Positions 10,351 to 22,539 of a stretch of DNA of 64,000 bases are shown here, one piece after another. Under the pieces are notes generated by a model. It was not told the origin of the DNA. It was given only the letters and a program-made list of their open reading frames with translations, and made no database searches. Position 1 is the stretch's first letter, and the number at the start of each line of letters is the position of its first letter. This DNA is from Schistocerca nitens. Taxonomy: Eukaryota; Arthropoda; Insecta; Orthoptera; Acrididae. The DNA is taken from NCBI RefSeq assembly GCF_023898315.1, contig NC_064617.1, positions 621,045,000 through 621,108,999 on the forward strand, read 5' to 3'. A program made the translations under genes and the position numbers.

Positions 10351-11200
10351 CCTCATTTTTAAGTATGAACATGTTGACCGTTGCCGGTAAGTGTCATGTG
10401 GAGACAGCCTTTACTGACTGAATTGCTAATGAGAAGTCGTTTGCCTTACTGAAGAAGAAAGGTTTAGATCCGTCGAAACCTTGGTCACGGCTTTTTCAAA
10501 ATCATCATTTTTTGCAACTGGTTGGCTGTCTTTTATTCCGCTTCTTCTGTAACCCTATGCCAATGAGAAGTGGACCGCGCCTATTCGCGCCTTTACCTAC
10601 GTCCTTCAAAAATTGGGTGTATGCGTGGTGTAACGGAACATATTAAAGGTTTTACTTTACCGAAGTATGCGATACCCTCCAAATTCAACCAGTTTAACGA
10701 GTATTTATGATTATAGAAAAGTTATTGTGTATGTTAACAATGTTTGCATAACATGCCTCCATAAACAGTCAACCCATTAAATTATACTGAATAACTGACC
10801 CGCACAAAAGTTAATATCACTTGATCACTGATACAGGAAATGTCATCATATAAAACACTAAGTTCATCTTAAACAATTAATATGAAGTACGAAAAATAGT
10901 GGCCAACTTAGGTATTTTGGATCTCCTTAAATAAAAATCACCCAGTGAAACCTATTTGTTCACTAGGAGCGTTTTCACTCAGTATTCACGTAATCAATCC
11001 TATTTTAGACGAAAACCAATGTAATTATTAATAATTCATGTTATTTACTTATTTATGCAAATTAGAGAAGTTAATTGACAAACTTCTAAAAAACTGCCTT
11101 TTTGTACCATAGAATTATTCTGTCAAGTCAACAAATCTGTCTGTCATTTTAATAACATGTTAAATTATGTCACTCGATGCAAATTAATAACTTATCTGCA
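10351..11200. other. Unassigned AT-rich stretch upstream of the gypsy LTR
   Basis: AT-rich sequence without open frames of note. Part of it may be the U3 region of the LTR that ends near 11723, but I could not fix the LTR's start because no second LTR is present for comparison. Confidence 0.3.
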
Positions 11201-11723
11201 CAAATTATGATAACAGATGTACATGTGACTTATAAACTATATCTCGTTTTAGTAGTTCTTTGACTATGTTATAAATACAAGCAGCAAGAACGGTCGAGGA
11301 GGCAGTCGGAATGTCACTTTGGTAAAGTGTGTTTCTGTGTTATTGTTTGAGGTGGATAAACAATGCAAAGAACATGTAAAGGAAGTACTACTTTGTGTTG
11401 TGTCATGGTCTTTGGTGGACAGTGGAATTAAGATGGCCACCAGAGTAATAAATATTTGATATTTACATATTTGTTGGTTTCGCTCGTTCTTTATCATCAA
11501 AAGCACATAAAAAAACATGGGACCTCATGTTTTTACCCTAGACAACCAGATTTAGAGCCAGCATCAGCATCGAGACACAGCAGCGATCCAACAAGCAGCA
11601 GCGATTACTACAATGCATTTTAATGGCGCCAACCTAACATCAAGTGCTAACAAGCTCCGTAAATTGGAGTGAAATAGTGCGATTATAGCAATTAGCAATA
11701 TCTACGACTAGGCGACCATTACA
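11200..11723 (+). mobile_element. Probable 5' LTR of Ty3/gypsy-type element (start unresolved)
   Basis: Inferred from its position directly before a primer-binding site. It contains a TATA-like ttataaata at about 11270, an AATAAA signal at 11447-11452 and a CA ending near 11723. There is no 3' LTR in the window to confirm boundaries, since the element stops at about 15290. Confidence 0.5.
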
Positions 11724-11727
11724 AAAG

Positions 11728-11745
11728 TGGGGGCTCGTCCTGGAT
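11728..11745 (+). other. Primer-binding site complementary to tRNA-Pro
   Basis: TGGGGGCTCGTCCTGGAT begins with the TGG that pairs with the tRNA CCA end and matches the tRNA-Pro primer site used by murine gammaretroviruses at 17 of 18 positions (by memory). It lies a few bases after the CA end of the presumed LTR, where minus-strand synthesis would be primed. Confidence 0.75.
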
Positions 11746-12089
11746 CTGTAAGTGCATCGATGATAATAGTGCAGCGATAAATTTCGTAAGTGCTTAGCAC
11801 TCCAAAAATGTTTATTTTTGCAGTGTGGCAACAGTGAAAATATGTCAAAGTAAAAAAAAATAATATAAAATAAAGTGTGTTTGTGCGACTACGAAAAACT
11901 GTCATCACACCGCTCGGAAGATTAACGTCTGGATTATGTCAATGGAATTCATCAATCCAAACTTCAGCTTCGATAAAACCGAATAGAAGTGAAGAAAGCC
12001 AACAAGAACACCGATCACAACATCATAGCATAGCTACATAAAGCACGGTATTTTGTTGTTGTTGTCATTAAAAAAAATTGATAGTTAAC

Positions 12090-13720
12090 ATGTCTCTACC
12101 TGAGGGTGATGAGATAGTAGGAAATGTAAAAATTGAACCAGGGGATGGTGAACAATTAAACTTAACAGAGTGGCTAGCAGAGTTTGCAACTCAAATAAGC
12201 TCGCAACTTAAACAATCGACTGAACAAGTAAGTTTGAAACTTAAAGAAAACACAGATAGACTGGATAAGTTAAGTTTGAATTTTGATCTATTAAGTACTC
12301 ATCTCAATGAGAAGTATGAGGAAATTAAAACTACCCTCAGTAAGAACACTAGAGAACAGTTGATACACTTCAGAAAAGAATTTCAAGTTAAAGTTGAAAG
12401 TTTAAATGAAAACATACAAGCTAACACAGACAGCATTGCTGTCATCTACAACAGAGTAGATACTGAAGTTGAAAGATTAGATCAGAGAATAGACAAAACA
12501 TCAGAAAACCTTAAACAAGAATACAACCTGTAAACCACTAATGTAGATACAAAAGTAGAAAATATACACACTAAATATACACAATTGGAAGATGCATTGA
12601 TGTCAAAACAAATGTTTTACAATCAAAATACAATGTATGGGCACATCCAAGTGAAATGCTTTCCTGGTGAAAATCTGCACCCTATTGACTTTATTCACCA
12701 ATGTAAGGGTATGTTTGTTGCAGGAATGTCAAAAAACATAAAAATTAAGTTAGTTAAACGGTTTCTAGAAGGGGAGGCCCTATCCTGGGCAAATGAGAAT
12801 AATGATTCTTGGAATACTTTTGAAGAGTTTGAAGCTAAATTTATTTGTAAATTTTGATCACAGTCCATACAAGCCAGATTAAAGTCAGAATTTCTAAATG
12901 GACCAGTGTATAGAGGGAAAGTAGGGGGAATGCAAAAATTTTGCAGAGATCAACTGAAAAAACTTGCTCATTTGAATAACTCTTTTGATATTATGACACA
13001 AATTGATGTTTTAAAAAGAAGATTACCAGAGAGACTGCAGTGGGAATTGGTCCATGGACCAGACGATTCAATGGAAGAGTTCCTGAAATTTATAGATAGA
13101 TTAGATAGGGCCTTGGAAAGAAAAAATAACCAAAGTTTTGGCTCTGGCAACAACCAGTATGTGGAGTGGATGATGATGATGAGTCCCATACTTCTTTACA
13201 GAGCGTAGGGGAGCGACGCGGGAGAACCGCGCCGCCTTACTAGGCAAGGTCCTAGTGGAGGTGGTTTGCCATTGCCTTCTTCCGACCGTAATTGGGATGA
13301 ATGTTGATGATGAAGACGACACAATAACACCCAGTCATCTAGAGGGAGCAAAAATTCCTGACCCCGCCGGGAATCGAACCCAGGACCCCGTGCTCGGGAA
13401 GCGAGAACGCTACCGCGAGACCACGAGGGGCGGACATGGGGCTGGAACAGGAATGTAAATAGAGATTATTATGGGAGGAGAGACTGAAAATCCTAGAAAT
13501 AATGCTCCAAATAGGGGAGATAGGAGATATGAAAATGATTTCAGAAACAATACACAGGAGGGAGGATGGAGGAGAGATAACAGGAATGATAGAAATAGGT
13601 ATTGGGGAAGAGAACAAGAGAGAAGGGGGTTTGTTGAAACTAGTCAACAAAACGACAACTACAAATGGACAGACCGAGGAAACCAGCCGGGAAACGGTGG
13701 ACAGTCCCACTAGATGTCCG
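12090..13720 (+). pseudogene. Retrotransposon gag, broken and interrupted by a SINE
   Basis: The likely start is the ATG at 12090 (aacATGTCT), giving MSLPEGDEIVGNVKIEPGDG. Residues from about 30 to 150 form a long heptad-like region (KQSTEQVSLKLKENTDRL), probably a coiled coil. After a TAA at 12531-12533 the frame resumes with the gag core: DFIHQCKGMF, FLEGEALSWAN, WNTFEEFEAKFICKF, then a TGA at 12855-12857 and LPERLQWELVHGPDDSMEEF. These match the retrotransposon gag (capsid) domain. A SINE splits the sequence at about 13153-13437. The Arg/Asn-rich tail (RNNAPNRGDRRYENDF) follows at 13470-13710. Gag would build the particle; this copy cannot. Confidence 0.8.
13153..13437 (-). mobile_element. 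tRNA-derived SINE, family B, inside gag
   Basis: On the minus strand the head looks like a tRNA: an A-box-like part (tggtctcgcggtagcg) and B-box (gggttcgattcccgg, 13366-13380 complemented). The tail at 13160-13180 is a (atc)n run, the simple-repeat 3' end. The body includes the 'ttgccattgccttcttccg' block. It separates two halves of the gag reading frame, so it inserted after the retrotransposon. Confidence 0.8.
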
Positions 13721-15285
13721 TAGTTTTGGGGCTAGACAATATTATGACAGGACAACACATAACCGAAACTGGAAAAGGAGAGGATACAATGTAAACAGTA
13801 AGTACCATGAAAATACTGATGTTGTTAGAATGAATAAATTAGAATTTAATAAAAGGTTTTGGGATACTATGAGTAAAAGTGATACAGTTAATAAAAACAG
13901 TGTTCAAGCACAGGTAGTTAGTGAAAGTGCAGAAGTTGAAGGTATTGCAGAGTTCCATAGTTGGGCTGAAAAAGATACTGGTGTTAATAACAAGTCAGAC
14001 ACACCACAAATAGAATCTATTTTGGGGGGTTTATTTGATAAGAAGGGGGATGACGAAGTGTTTAATGGAGCCAAAGACTCAATTGCTGAGATTCAGATAC
14101 ATAGGGGCGAAACTGAAGATGGGGTTGTTGTGGAGGAGGAGGAAGAAGTAAGAGAGGGACATTTAAATGATGATCCTAAATCAAGTGATGTTATTGATGA
14201 GAGTGTGGAGGAAGAAATAAAAGTATTTGTAGAATTGAAAAGTGATTATGTGGTAAAGGTAAGTGATGAGACAAACATGGGTAATGATGAGGTTAATTTG
14301 AGTGAAATGCAGACTAGGGAATGTGTATCTGAGGACAAGCTATCGCCTATTGGGAACTATGAAACACTAATCTATGAGAATGGTAATAATAATAATATTA
14401 AAGAAAATATAAAGGGATGGAATGTAAATGTGTGTTTTCAAGAAAAAGGGGAAAAGTTTTTAGAAGTTTTGTGGAACAACTATGGAAACTGTATAAACAA
14501 AGATGCATTTTGGAAAGAAATAGCAAAGGTAAGTGCAACCTTGTGTCCTATATGGTGGATAAGAATCCGTAGCGGACTTCATAAAAAATGGGGTGAAAAC
14601 AGTAATTTGTTGAGTGGCAACACAGTGTTAAGAGGGACAGATGGAAACAAAGGTTTATGTTTAAATGTCAATGCTTTGCAAACAGAGAGGGATGTGTCTA
14701 AGTGTAGGAAAGAGACATTAGACTTAGGAACTAAAGAAACTGAAAATGATCCATTGTTTGAAAATACTGAAATAGACAAAGATGTTGAGCTAGGTTGTCT
14801 ATATGTTAAAGTAAACATTGACATTTGTCCATTTGAAATAAAAGAAAGCCCACATCCTAATGCGTATCGACTTATTTTGGAAAGAAATAGCAAAGGTAAG
14901 TGCAACCTTGTGTCCTATATGGTGGATAAGAATCCGTAGCAGACTTCATAAAAAATGGGGTGAAAACAGTAATTTGTTGAGTGGCAACACAGTGTTAAGA
15001 GGGACAGATGGAAACAAAGGTTTATGTTTAAATGTCAATGCTTTGCAAACAGAGAGGGATGTGTCTAAGTGTAGGAAAGAGACATTAGACTTAGGAACTA
15101 AAGAAACTGAAAATGATCCATTGTTTGAAAATACTGAAATAGACAAAGATGTTGAGCTAGGTTGTCTATATGTTAAAGTAAACATTGACATTTGTCCATT
15201 TGAAATAAAAGAAAGCCCACATCCTAATGCGTATCGACTTATCTTTCCCAGATTAAGAAGGTTATATGTAAATACCTTTTGGTGA
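13665..15285 (+). pseudogene. Gypsy-type element, region after gag, with internal duplication
   Basis: Open from about 13720 to 14939 (about 400 codons), then again to 15285 in another frame. It is rich in Asp, Glu and Asn (VVVEEEEEVREGH) with no protease or RT motif. In insect Ty3/gypsy elements a low-complexity linker like this can lie between gag and protease, so I read it as gag-pol linker; this is inference. The 367-bp duplication at 14507-15240 shifts the frame by one, which explains why the first frame ends at 14939 and a second carries on. Pol and the 3' LTR are absent. Confidence 0.55.
14507..15240 (+). repeat. 367-bp tandem duplication, nearly identical copies
   Basis: 14507-14873 and 14874-15240 are two adjacent copies beginning attttggaaagaaatagc. 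By eye I find one difference (gcggac against gcagac near 14574 and 14941). 367 is not a multiple of three, so the duplication breaks the reading frame. Confidence 0.93.
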
Positions 15286-15289
15286 CGTC

Positions 15290-17700
15290 AATCAATCACT
15301 CTTCCCTCTGCTGGTCTCGCTCTTTTATCGATACATCTGTCTTCAATAACAATTTTATTACGGCCGCTGGATATCAGGATAGAGTTATTTTCCAGCTACA
15401 TTAATTTTAGTGCTGCCATCCCGTTTGCTGAAGCTACATCTGTGTTAGAGGAAACACCTGATCTTACCTCGACTGGACTCGTTTAATCATCTAGAATGAA
15501 ATCAATGAAATCTAGTTCCTGTTTGTGTTCACTAGTATTTCATATAGATCGTCAGTTTGCGTATGTGCAACACAGTTGATGGTACATTCACATCAGTTGC
15601 CACGAGGATACCCTATCAATGTCCTCAGAGAGCTACTGCTGTGCTTGTCTATAAAAAGTTCGATCAACATGTCCTTCACCTCTGCTGTGAACATACACTT
15701 GCCACACAGCGGTGCCACCTTAGTCACAATTTCCTACTTATAGTGACAATTGTGGACATTAGGTCTTTGTAGCCACTTAATGTGGAGCGTATTATTCACA
15801 CAAGATTAGGCTTTTTCAAACAGAGTACATCAAAACTCACCTAGTCCACTGGTTTCGCATTTCGGTCCTAGCCAGTTTACTTAGCGCAGCAATAAGTTGT
15901 AGTATATTTGAACCGCTTGCTCCAAAAGGCAACAATTCCACAATTCGTATTTTTGCAACAGGAAAAAGTGGATAAAACCTGTTGAATGCAATTTATCTCT
16001 TAACAGGTATCCCTGGTTTCTTGATGTTGTTGTATTTAATATGTATATGTGAATGTCAGTTATGACGTAAGAGGAATGACGTGGCCACTTGGTTGGGGTT
16101 GGACCTGTTCCGTTCCTGCAGCACAGTGGAGTTTCAATCTAATGTTAGTGTTAAGTTACTTGTTTTAAAATAAGATTCTGCATTTAAACGTCTTTCATTA
16201 TAATAATCGTCGTTTGTTACATATACCTTTCCGAAAAATATTTACCGTTTCTCTACGTTTTATTACTTAGATACCTTCATATACATCACGAGATGCCGTT
16301 ATTGTCAACTATGAAGTGACTGAGTTCCAACACTGAATCTTTCTTTGAGGAATAAAGGCCAACTGCTTCTGATCCCAGCCATTTTGTTGCTATTTACAGG
16401 CAGTCAAGTTATACAGACTTTCTTTGAAAGGATTTTCGAAGGTTGTACAGCTTTCCTGAAAATAAAAGTGTCAATCGTCAGGCCCACAATATTCCATATT
16501 TCCTATAACACTATGCTGACTCTCAGCTGAAAATGTCTTCTCGTGGTATGCTGACTCTCAGCTGAAAATGTCATCTCGTAGTATTTTGAAACAGTGAGAA
16601 TCCTTTTTAGATGACTAACAAGACTATACCACAACGACCATCACTTATGCAGATTCTTTTGTATAATTTGGGCCACCAGGAAGAATCCACCTTCATTTGA
16701 ACAGTCGAAAACTTGTAGTCGTCTTTTGAGGAATGCTCTATTACTTCAAGGAATTCTTCGACCACCAATATTTCCCGGACTAGTATCTTATCTCCACTAA
16801 CCGAAAAATGTCGGCGTTAATGGATCCTTGTCGTAGTGCAAACAGGTTTCCTATTTGTGGCAATCAGTGCACTGGAGCGCTCAAATTCACAATCACCAAA
16901 AACTGGTTATAAATTTCGAACTAGTTGCCTTTCTGCAGTAAGCATTTGATTTATCCTTTTACGCGTGTGAAGTCTGCACAAAGCATTTCGGAGAGGAGAG
17001 ATTGGTGTAAAGTATACGCTTCCGTATTCTTTAAGAAAATTGTTTTCTTGCGTATGTTTCACCGTTTTCTTCGTGAAAACCTGCCGAGTGAGCTTTCATA
17101 ATTCGCCGGTTATTCGTTCTCAAACGAAGTCTTTGTGATGGCCTGGATACCTAACGGATCCCACTTTAGGATGCCCACTTCTGATATGTGTAAGTGTAAC
17201 CTACGGTATGCTGAAATACTCTGATCGACTCAACTGGACATAAAGTTCTAAATTTAAATAAAATTTGTCGAAACGTAATTCGGTGCCAGTTTTAGTAGGG
17301 CTTCAAATGCTAGGAAGATTTCTCGTTTTAAATAAAAAGCACTGATTCTCACTTCACTTCACTGTCTTGCAGTTTTTTATACTCACCCGTTTTATAACGG
17401 TAAACACACAATACCATACGAAATTCGGGACGCTCAGCAGATGATGTCGAATTTGCATCAGCTTCTGCTTCTACAACAGGTGCAGCAACGATGCCATCAT
17501 AGGCACCATCATCACCAACACTACGAAGAAACCGCATAGGGTTGACAAGTTGACAGGCAAGAGCCCTTCTGCCGGCTTTGCTGCAGCAGGGACATCTCTT
17601 CTGTCGTCAGCCACCGCAGCTATAGAAGTGGATGCCGGTGTTCCTCGCATAGCCTCTCGTTAAACGAAGTTCATGGATACAGTCTGGTGCTTACTACATT
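15290..17700. other. Unassigned stretch with a small tandem repeat
   Basis: No gene recognised. A 35-bp unit starting atgctgactctcagctga is repeated twice at 16513-16582 with two or three differences. A TGACGTCA motif lies at about 15281-15290. A minus-strand open frame at 17349-17537 (Ala/Glu/Asp-rich, then FRMVLCVYRYKTGEYKK) is unrecognised; it could be an exon or chance. Confidence 0.35.
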
Positions 17701-18806
17701 ATGCACGTGATGAAGAAGTACTTACTGCTCATTTTGAGTCATACAATCTGTCTTTATGTTTCCTAAATTTTCATCTTCACTTACACAGAACTGCTGTAGC
17801 TTAAGTTAGTTTATCATACAACAGATCTTAGTCCTCACCATTACCCGTTTGAAAGAATTTCACTTTACTTGCTTTGCATTTGCTGCCTCTTACCTTTCCT
17901 TCAGTATCAAGTCATCTATGAATTTCGCAAAGTAAAGATGCTGCTTCTCAATAAACTCTGGAACATCTTCAAATTGTGACTATCTCCTGCTAGAGGATAT
18001 AAGCTCAACTGCTGACACAGGGTACCGAATGAAGCGAATTTGTCGCTACTGTCAACGAGCATTTTTGTTGTCGTTTCTTGTGCAACGTGTCTCCTTTTTT
18101 TCTGGTTTCGTTCTTTGTGCAACGTGTCTCCCATTACTATATTTACTGTGATTTGATACAGAAATGACCAGTCAAGTTTTTTTCCACTTTAGACGGTCCC
18201 ACAGACTTTTTTAGCTTTGTCACTTTATAACAAAGTTGCGCCTTCTTTTCCAGGTACGTTTCATTTTCATTTCTTGTAGTGAAAGTGAATGTGGGACGAT
18301 TTCTCTTTGATTTTTGTTCAAAAAATGTGCAAATGTGTGTGAAATCTTATGGTACTTAACTGCTAAGGTCATCAGTCCCTAAGCTTACACACTATTTAAC
18401 CTAAATTATCCTAAGGAGAAACACACACACACCGATGCCCGAGGGAGGACTCGAACTCCGCCGGGACCCGCCGCACAGTCCATGACTGCAGCGCCCAGAC
18501 CGCTCGGCTAATCCCGTGCGGCTTGATTTTTGTACATACCTTTTCCTGATGTCCTTCTGCTCTACAATGGGCGGACACTCGGAGCTCACACTTGTACATA
18601 TTCAATGTCTGACCTAAGAGACAGCAGTTATAACTCTTTAACGAAACAAAGCCATCATGTCTAGAGCGCAGAAACCAGCATATACAGTTTTAATTTCTCG
18701 TAGAAGCTTTCGAAAGTTGGGAATGATATCCAAAATAACATAGACTTGCGCTCTGGGATCGGTTGGAAACCTTGGTCCTACCTGCACCTATAGTAATTAA
18801 CGAAAG
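17701..18806. repeat. Left arm of a large imperfect inverted repeat
   Basis: The reverse complement of this arm aligns with 19611-20353. Matching blocks include cacgtgatgaagaagtactt (outer edge), gatgctgcttctcaataaac, ggtaccgaatgaagcga, aacttgactggtc and tatagtaattaacgaaa (inner edge). The left arm is longer because it carries a SINE (18318-18522) plus roughly 150 bp of other extra sequence. Confidence 0.8.
18318..18522 (-). mobile_element. tRNA-derived SINE, family A2
   Basis: Minus-strand SINE with B-box (gagttcgagtcc on the minus strand, near 18450) and the 'cctcgggcatcggtgtgtgtg' block. Flanked by a perfect 11-bp target-site duplication, ttgatttttgt, at 18307-18317 and 18523-18533. It inserted into one arm of the large inverted repeat after that repeat formed. 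Confidence 0.9.
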
Positions 18807-19610
18807 TTGACACCAAATGGACTTCGACATCTGCACGAGTATTTGATAGAAGTAAGAGTGCCACTACAGCTTTACTCAGACACTGAGCAGCTGTTTACAT
18901 TGCTGTTCCTCTAGCGGATGGCAGTCTGACACTTGTTTCAAAACATTTAGACCGGAAGAAACCAATATCCGCTTTGTAAAGTGAAGACGGGTGTGATGTG
19001 CTTGTCGAGACCTCGCAGTGCGTCAATGGACGATGTGGACATGTGGAGTTGGGGTTGCTTGGTATACGGGTGAGGGTGGAAGGGTTGGGCGATCACAAAT
19101 AAAGCAGATTTGCATGAGAAAAAAAGTATGAAGGAGAGTTTGCACAGAAGGCAAGTGTGGAATTCAGGCTGTTGTGGATATCAGCATGGTAAGTTAGAGT
19201 TAGTGAGATAGATACAGATTTCGTACGATAACATTTTGATTAGTATTTCCTCAGCTCTGACATTACAAATCAGTGTGTAGGAATAGTAGTTTAGGATGTA
19301 ACGACGGTAGATGTCATAGGTTCAGCGCTGTTGGGTTCATGCATGTGTGTGGTACTTACTTCTTTTAGGATGTGAGAGATAAAAGAACTGGTGATGGTGT
19401 AGGTGACGGCTGTAGTGATGGCGCTTATGATGTCACTGCTGAAGGCTATGATAGTGACGATGTGTTCCTGTAGAAGCAGCAGATATGTGCTGCTGGTACT
19501 GACGATGCAGGTTATTATGGCGATGACTGTATAGTTGTGTGTTGTTATTCAGAGTAACAAAGCGTGAATCTCTAAAACATATGAAAGGAAACATTTTAAA
19601 ATTCATAGGA
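18807..19610. other. Loop of the large inverted repeat
   Basis: About 800 bp with no gene recognised. It includes a GA/GT-rich part (about 19040-19110) and a stretch of repeated 'ggtgatggtg...gatggcgcttatgatg' words at 19385-19530. That stretch loosely resembles, in reverse complement, sequence just outside the left arm at about 17440-17520. Confidence 0.4.
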
Positions 19611-20353
19611 TTTCGTTAATTACTATAGGTATAGGTAGGACCAAGATTTCGAATCGATACCAGTGTACCCCTATGTTATTTTGGATATCATTCCCAATAT
19701 TCGAAAGTTTCTACGAGAAATTAAAACGGTATATGATGGTTTTTGCGCTCTAGACATGATTGCTTTGTTTCGTTAAAGAGTTATAAATGCTGTCACGCAA
19801 CTTACTCTGTTATAACGTCACACAGGTAAAATTTCTATGGGCCCATCAAAAATAGCAAAAAACTTGACTTGTCACTTCTGTATCAAATCTCAGTAAATCT
19901 AGTAATGGGAGACACGTTGCACAAGGAACGAAAAAGAAAAAGAATGGAGACACTTGGCACAAGTAACGAAAGCAAAAATGTTCGTTGACAGTAGCCACAA
20001 ACTCTCTTCGTTCGGTACCCTGTGTCAGCATTTGCTCTTGTATCCTCTAGGAGGAGACAGTCACAATTTGAGAATGTTCCAGAGGGAAGCAGTAGAGAGT
20101 TTATTGAGAAGCAGCATCTTTACTTTGTGAAATTCATAGATGACTTGATACTGCAGGAGAAATAAGAGGCAGCAATTGAAAAGTAAGTTAAGTGACATTC
20201 TTTCAAATAGGTAATGGTGAAGACTGAGATCTGTTGTATGATAAACTAACTTAAGCTGCAGCAGCTTTGTGTAAGTGAAGATGAAAATTTAGGAAATCTA
20301 AACACGGAAAGTATGACTCACAATGAGTAGTAAGTACTTCTTCATCACATGTG
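19611..20353. repeat. Right arm of a large imperfect inverted repeat
   Basis: Partner of 17701-18806 in opposite orientation. It lacks the SINE present in the left arm, which dates the SINE insertion after the inverted duplication. I estimate roughly 80 percent identity by eye over matching blocks. Confidence 0.8.
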
Positions 20354-22004
20354 GAGTCCTGTCCTCCAGGAAATTCCTGTTAGAATGCTGTGTCTAAGAT
20401 CCACGCTCACGTCAACAGAATCAGTTCTGGACTAGCAGCGCCACTGAATGAATGCGCTAGTCAGCTGTCACGTACGACGCAGGGTTATGTGTGTCAGTCA
20501 TAAAGTGGATTATTATTATTGCTCAGTTACGGCAATAATGGCCACGGTTGGTCGGATGATTACGTGCAGAACTTTGTGGAAGGTTTGCTCTAAGAAATGA
20601 AAGCTGGAGGCAAGAATGTGCAAGAGTGGTCTCCGAGGTTGCGCAGCAGAACATTACGCAAGGAATGGCGTACAACGGTAACAGGCAATATCCTTCTCTC
20701 AGGCTTTTCAAAATTGTAACAGGGTGCTTATCGTGTTAATCTCCGAACTGATTGTTTAAAATTAATAAGCATAGGCTTAACAAAATAAAAGTGAATAACG
20801 GCCTTTATTAGATGGTGTCAAAGTTTGCTAATTTTGAATGTCGACGGTGAAGTACTATCGAAATTTATTCCATAACCGTGGGAGTTGCACAGACACGTTA
20901 TTCGATGTTATAATAACAGGTTCCAAGGCTTGGGTGATCTTAGTTCCTGCAAAAACTGCTGGTAAATATAGGGAATTACGATTATGAGAAACGCTACTGT
21001 GAAAACAATATAATAAAATAATACTTACCAGAATAACGTACAAAAAACGAAAATGCAAACCGTATCACAGCGCATTATCTCTCATACGTAGTCACAAAGA
21101 AAGGTACTTCTGGATCTGTTTCAAGAGACGCGTATTCACCAGCGTCTATGCAACTGACCTTGAAATTAATGTGTCGTCAGTTCTTTGTGCTCAGTATGTG
21201 AAAGGACACTAAGCATTTCCATTTTAATTCCTGTTGGCTAATCTTCTGCTTCCTTTAGCCATTATCGAAGACAAAAGCTGCATTGTAATAACATGAACAG
21301 GATTGCCGAGGTTCGTGAGATCAAGCTGTTATGGGTGCATAGTGTATCAGTCTATTTCTAAGCAACATCTGCCATAAAACCGAGTGAGACTCTAACATTT
21401 TACATTCATACAAGTGTCCATTTTATGCTCGAGTGTTCTGAGTCAACGAATACTTTAAGTACTGAGATCCCAGCATCTCCGACTATTCGGGTAATAACAG
21501 TACCATAAAATTTCATGGCATATAAAGGTATTTTTCAGTTCATAAAGGTGAAATTACTTCTTACAAACGGTTTCGGATATTTGATTCTACGGTGCAGGGA
21601 GGGTGCAGAAACAAAGAGAACTTGGCACTGTGAGTCCGGAAGGGGATGCCGTCAGCAAAAGACTGCGTTTCTGATCGTTCGCTTTATTGCTCTCATAACA
21701 TTTTCTCACAAGTATCTTCTCACTGATCAGAGAAGTAGCGAACAATGCAGACTCTGGAAGGGCCTTTCATTGAGAGATGCATTCCATTTGCAGTTTCGTC
21801 TGTTCAAACTGGAAGAGCCCTAGGGACAGCATTTTTTTTTTCTTTTTTGTCTGTTTTTCCTATATTAATCTCGTTTCCTTCTTCGTGGAACATCGCATTC
21901 AGTTGTTAAGAGCCACATATTTTGCTATTCCACAGTTTGAGACTTCGTACAATTTATCTAGTATTTATACTAAATGTATTTTATTCCGGATATTCGTGCG
22001 TGTT
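20354..22004. other. Unassigned stretch
   Basis: No gene or repeat recognised. Open frames of 62-102 codons occur (for example plus strand 21515-21823) without domains. Confidence 0.3.
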
Positions 22005-22335
22005 AAAGGGCCACTTCCGGGACGGGGAGGTGCACCGGCCATATATCGAATCCGATCGGCGGATTAACGACGAGAGTAGGTTGGCTGGCTAGCCTGGGCG
22101 TGGCTTTTAAGCGGTTACCCACATCAGAATAACTGAATACTGGGCTGGTACCCAAATCCCGGCTCATTAACGTGATTCACCAACATGTAGTTGCACCTAT
22201 TAAAACCCAGCGGGTAACGGGAGGCAACAGGAAGGGCAACAAACAAACTCCTTACAGTAACCTAGCCAAGTCCGCTAATAACCATTCCGAACATGTACTG
22301 ATGCAAGACAAAAGCACAGGAAAAAGAAGATACCA
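22005..22335 (+). mobile_element. Dispersed short repeat, family D (SINE-like)
   Basis: Starts near 'gggccacttccgggacggg' and contains 'atcgaatccgatcggcggat' (a possible B-box relic), 'ttaacgacgag' and 'gtggcttttaagcggttacc', then an 'aggaagggcaac' block and an 'aaaaagaagatac' 3' end. Related sequence occurs at 42890-43040. I recall this repeat as common in grasshopper transcripts; the SINE label is tentative. Confidence 0.6.
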
Positions 22336-22539
22336 AATATACTGTATTTTCCCTTCCGCTCATGCTTACTTTCCGAGGGGGATGGATTTTAAAAAAAGTC
22401 TCATGCTAATAGTCGAACAAAAATACATTTAAAGTGCTAGATTAATATAATTAACAACCATAAGCCACAAAAAGTTTGCCTCTGTTCTAGAAACCTTGCC
22501 AAAGTCATAGTTTCGTTCCGTAACTGCAAATGCGTTAAT

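Noticed and set aside
13366..13437. Possible tRNA gene on the minus strand
   Set aside because: It is the head of a longer SINE inserted in gag, with an (atc)n tail.
17349..17537. Possible host exon (Ala/Glu-rich peptide then FRMVLCVYRYKTGEYKK)
   Set aside because: No splice context or family match that I can defend; kept only as a note in the unassigned stretch.
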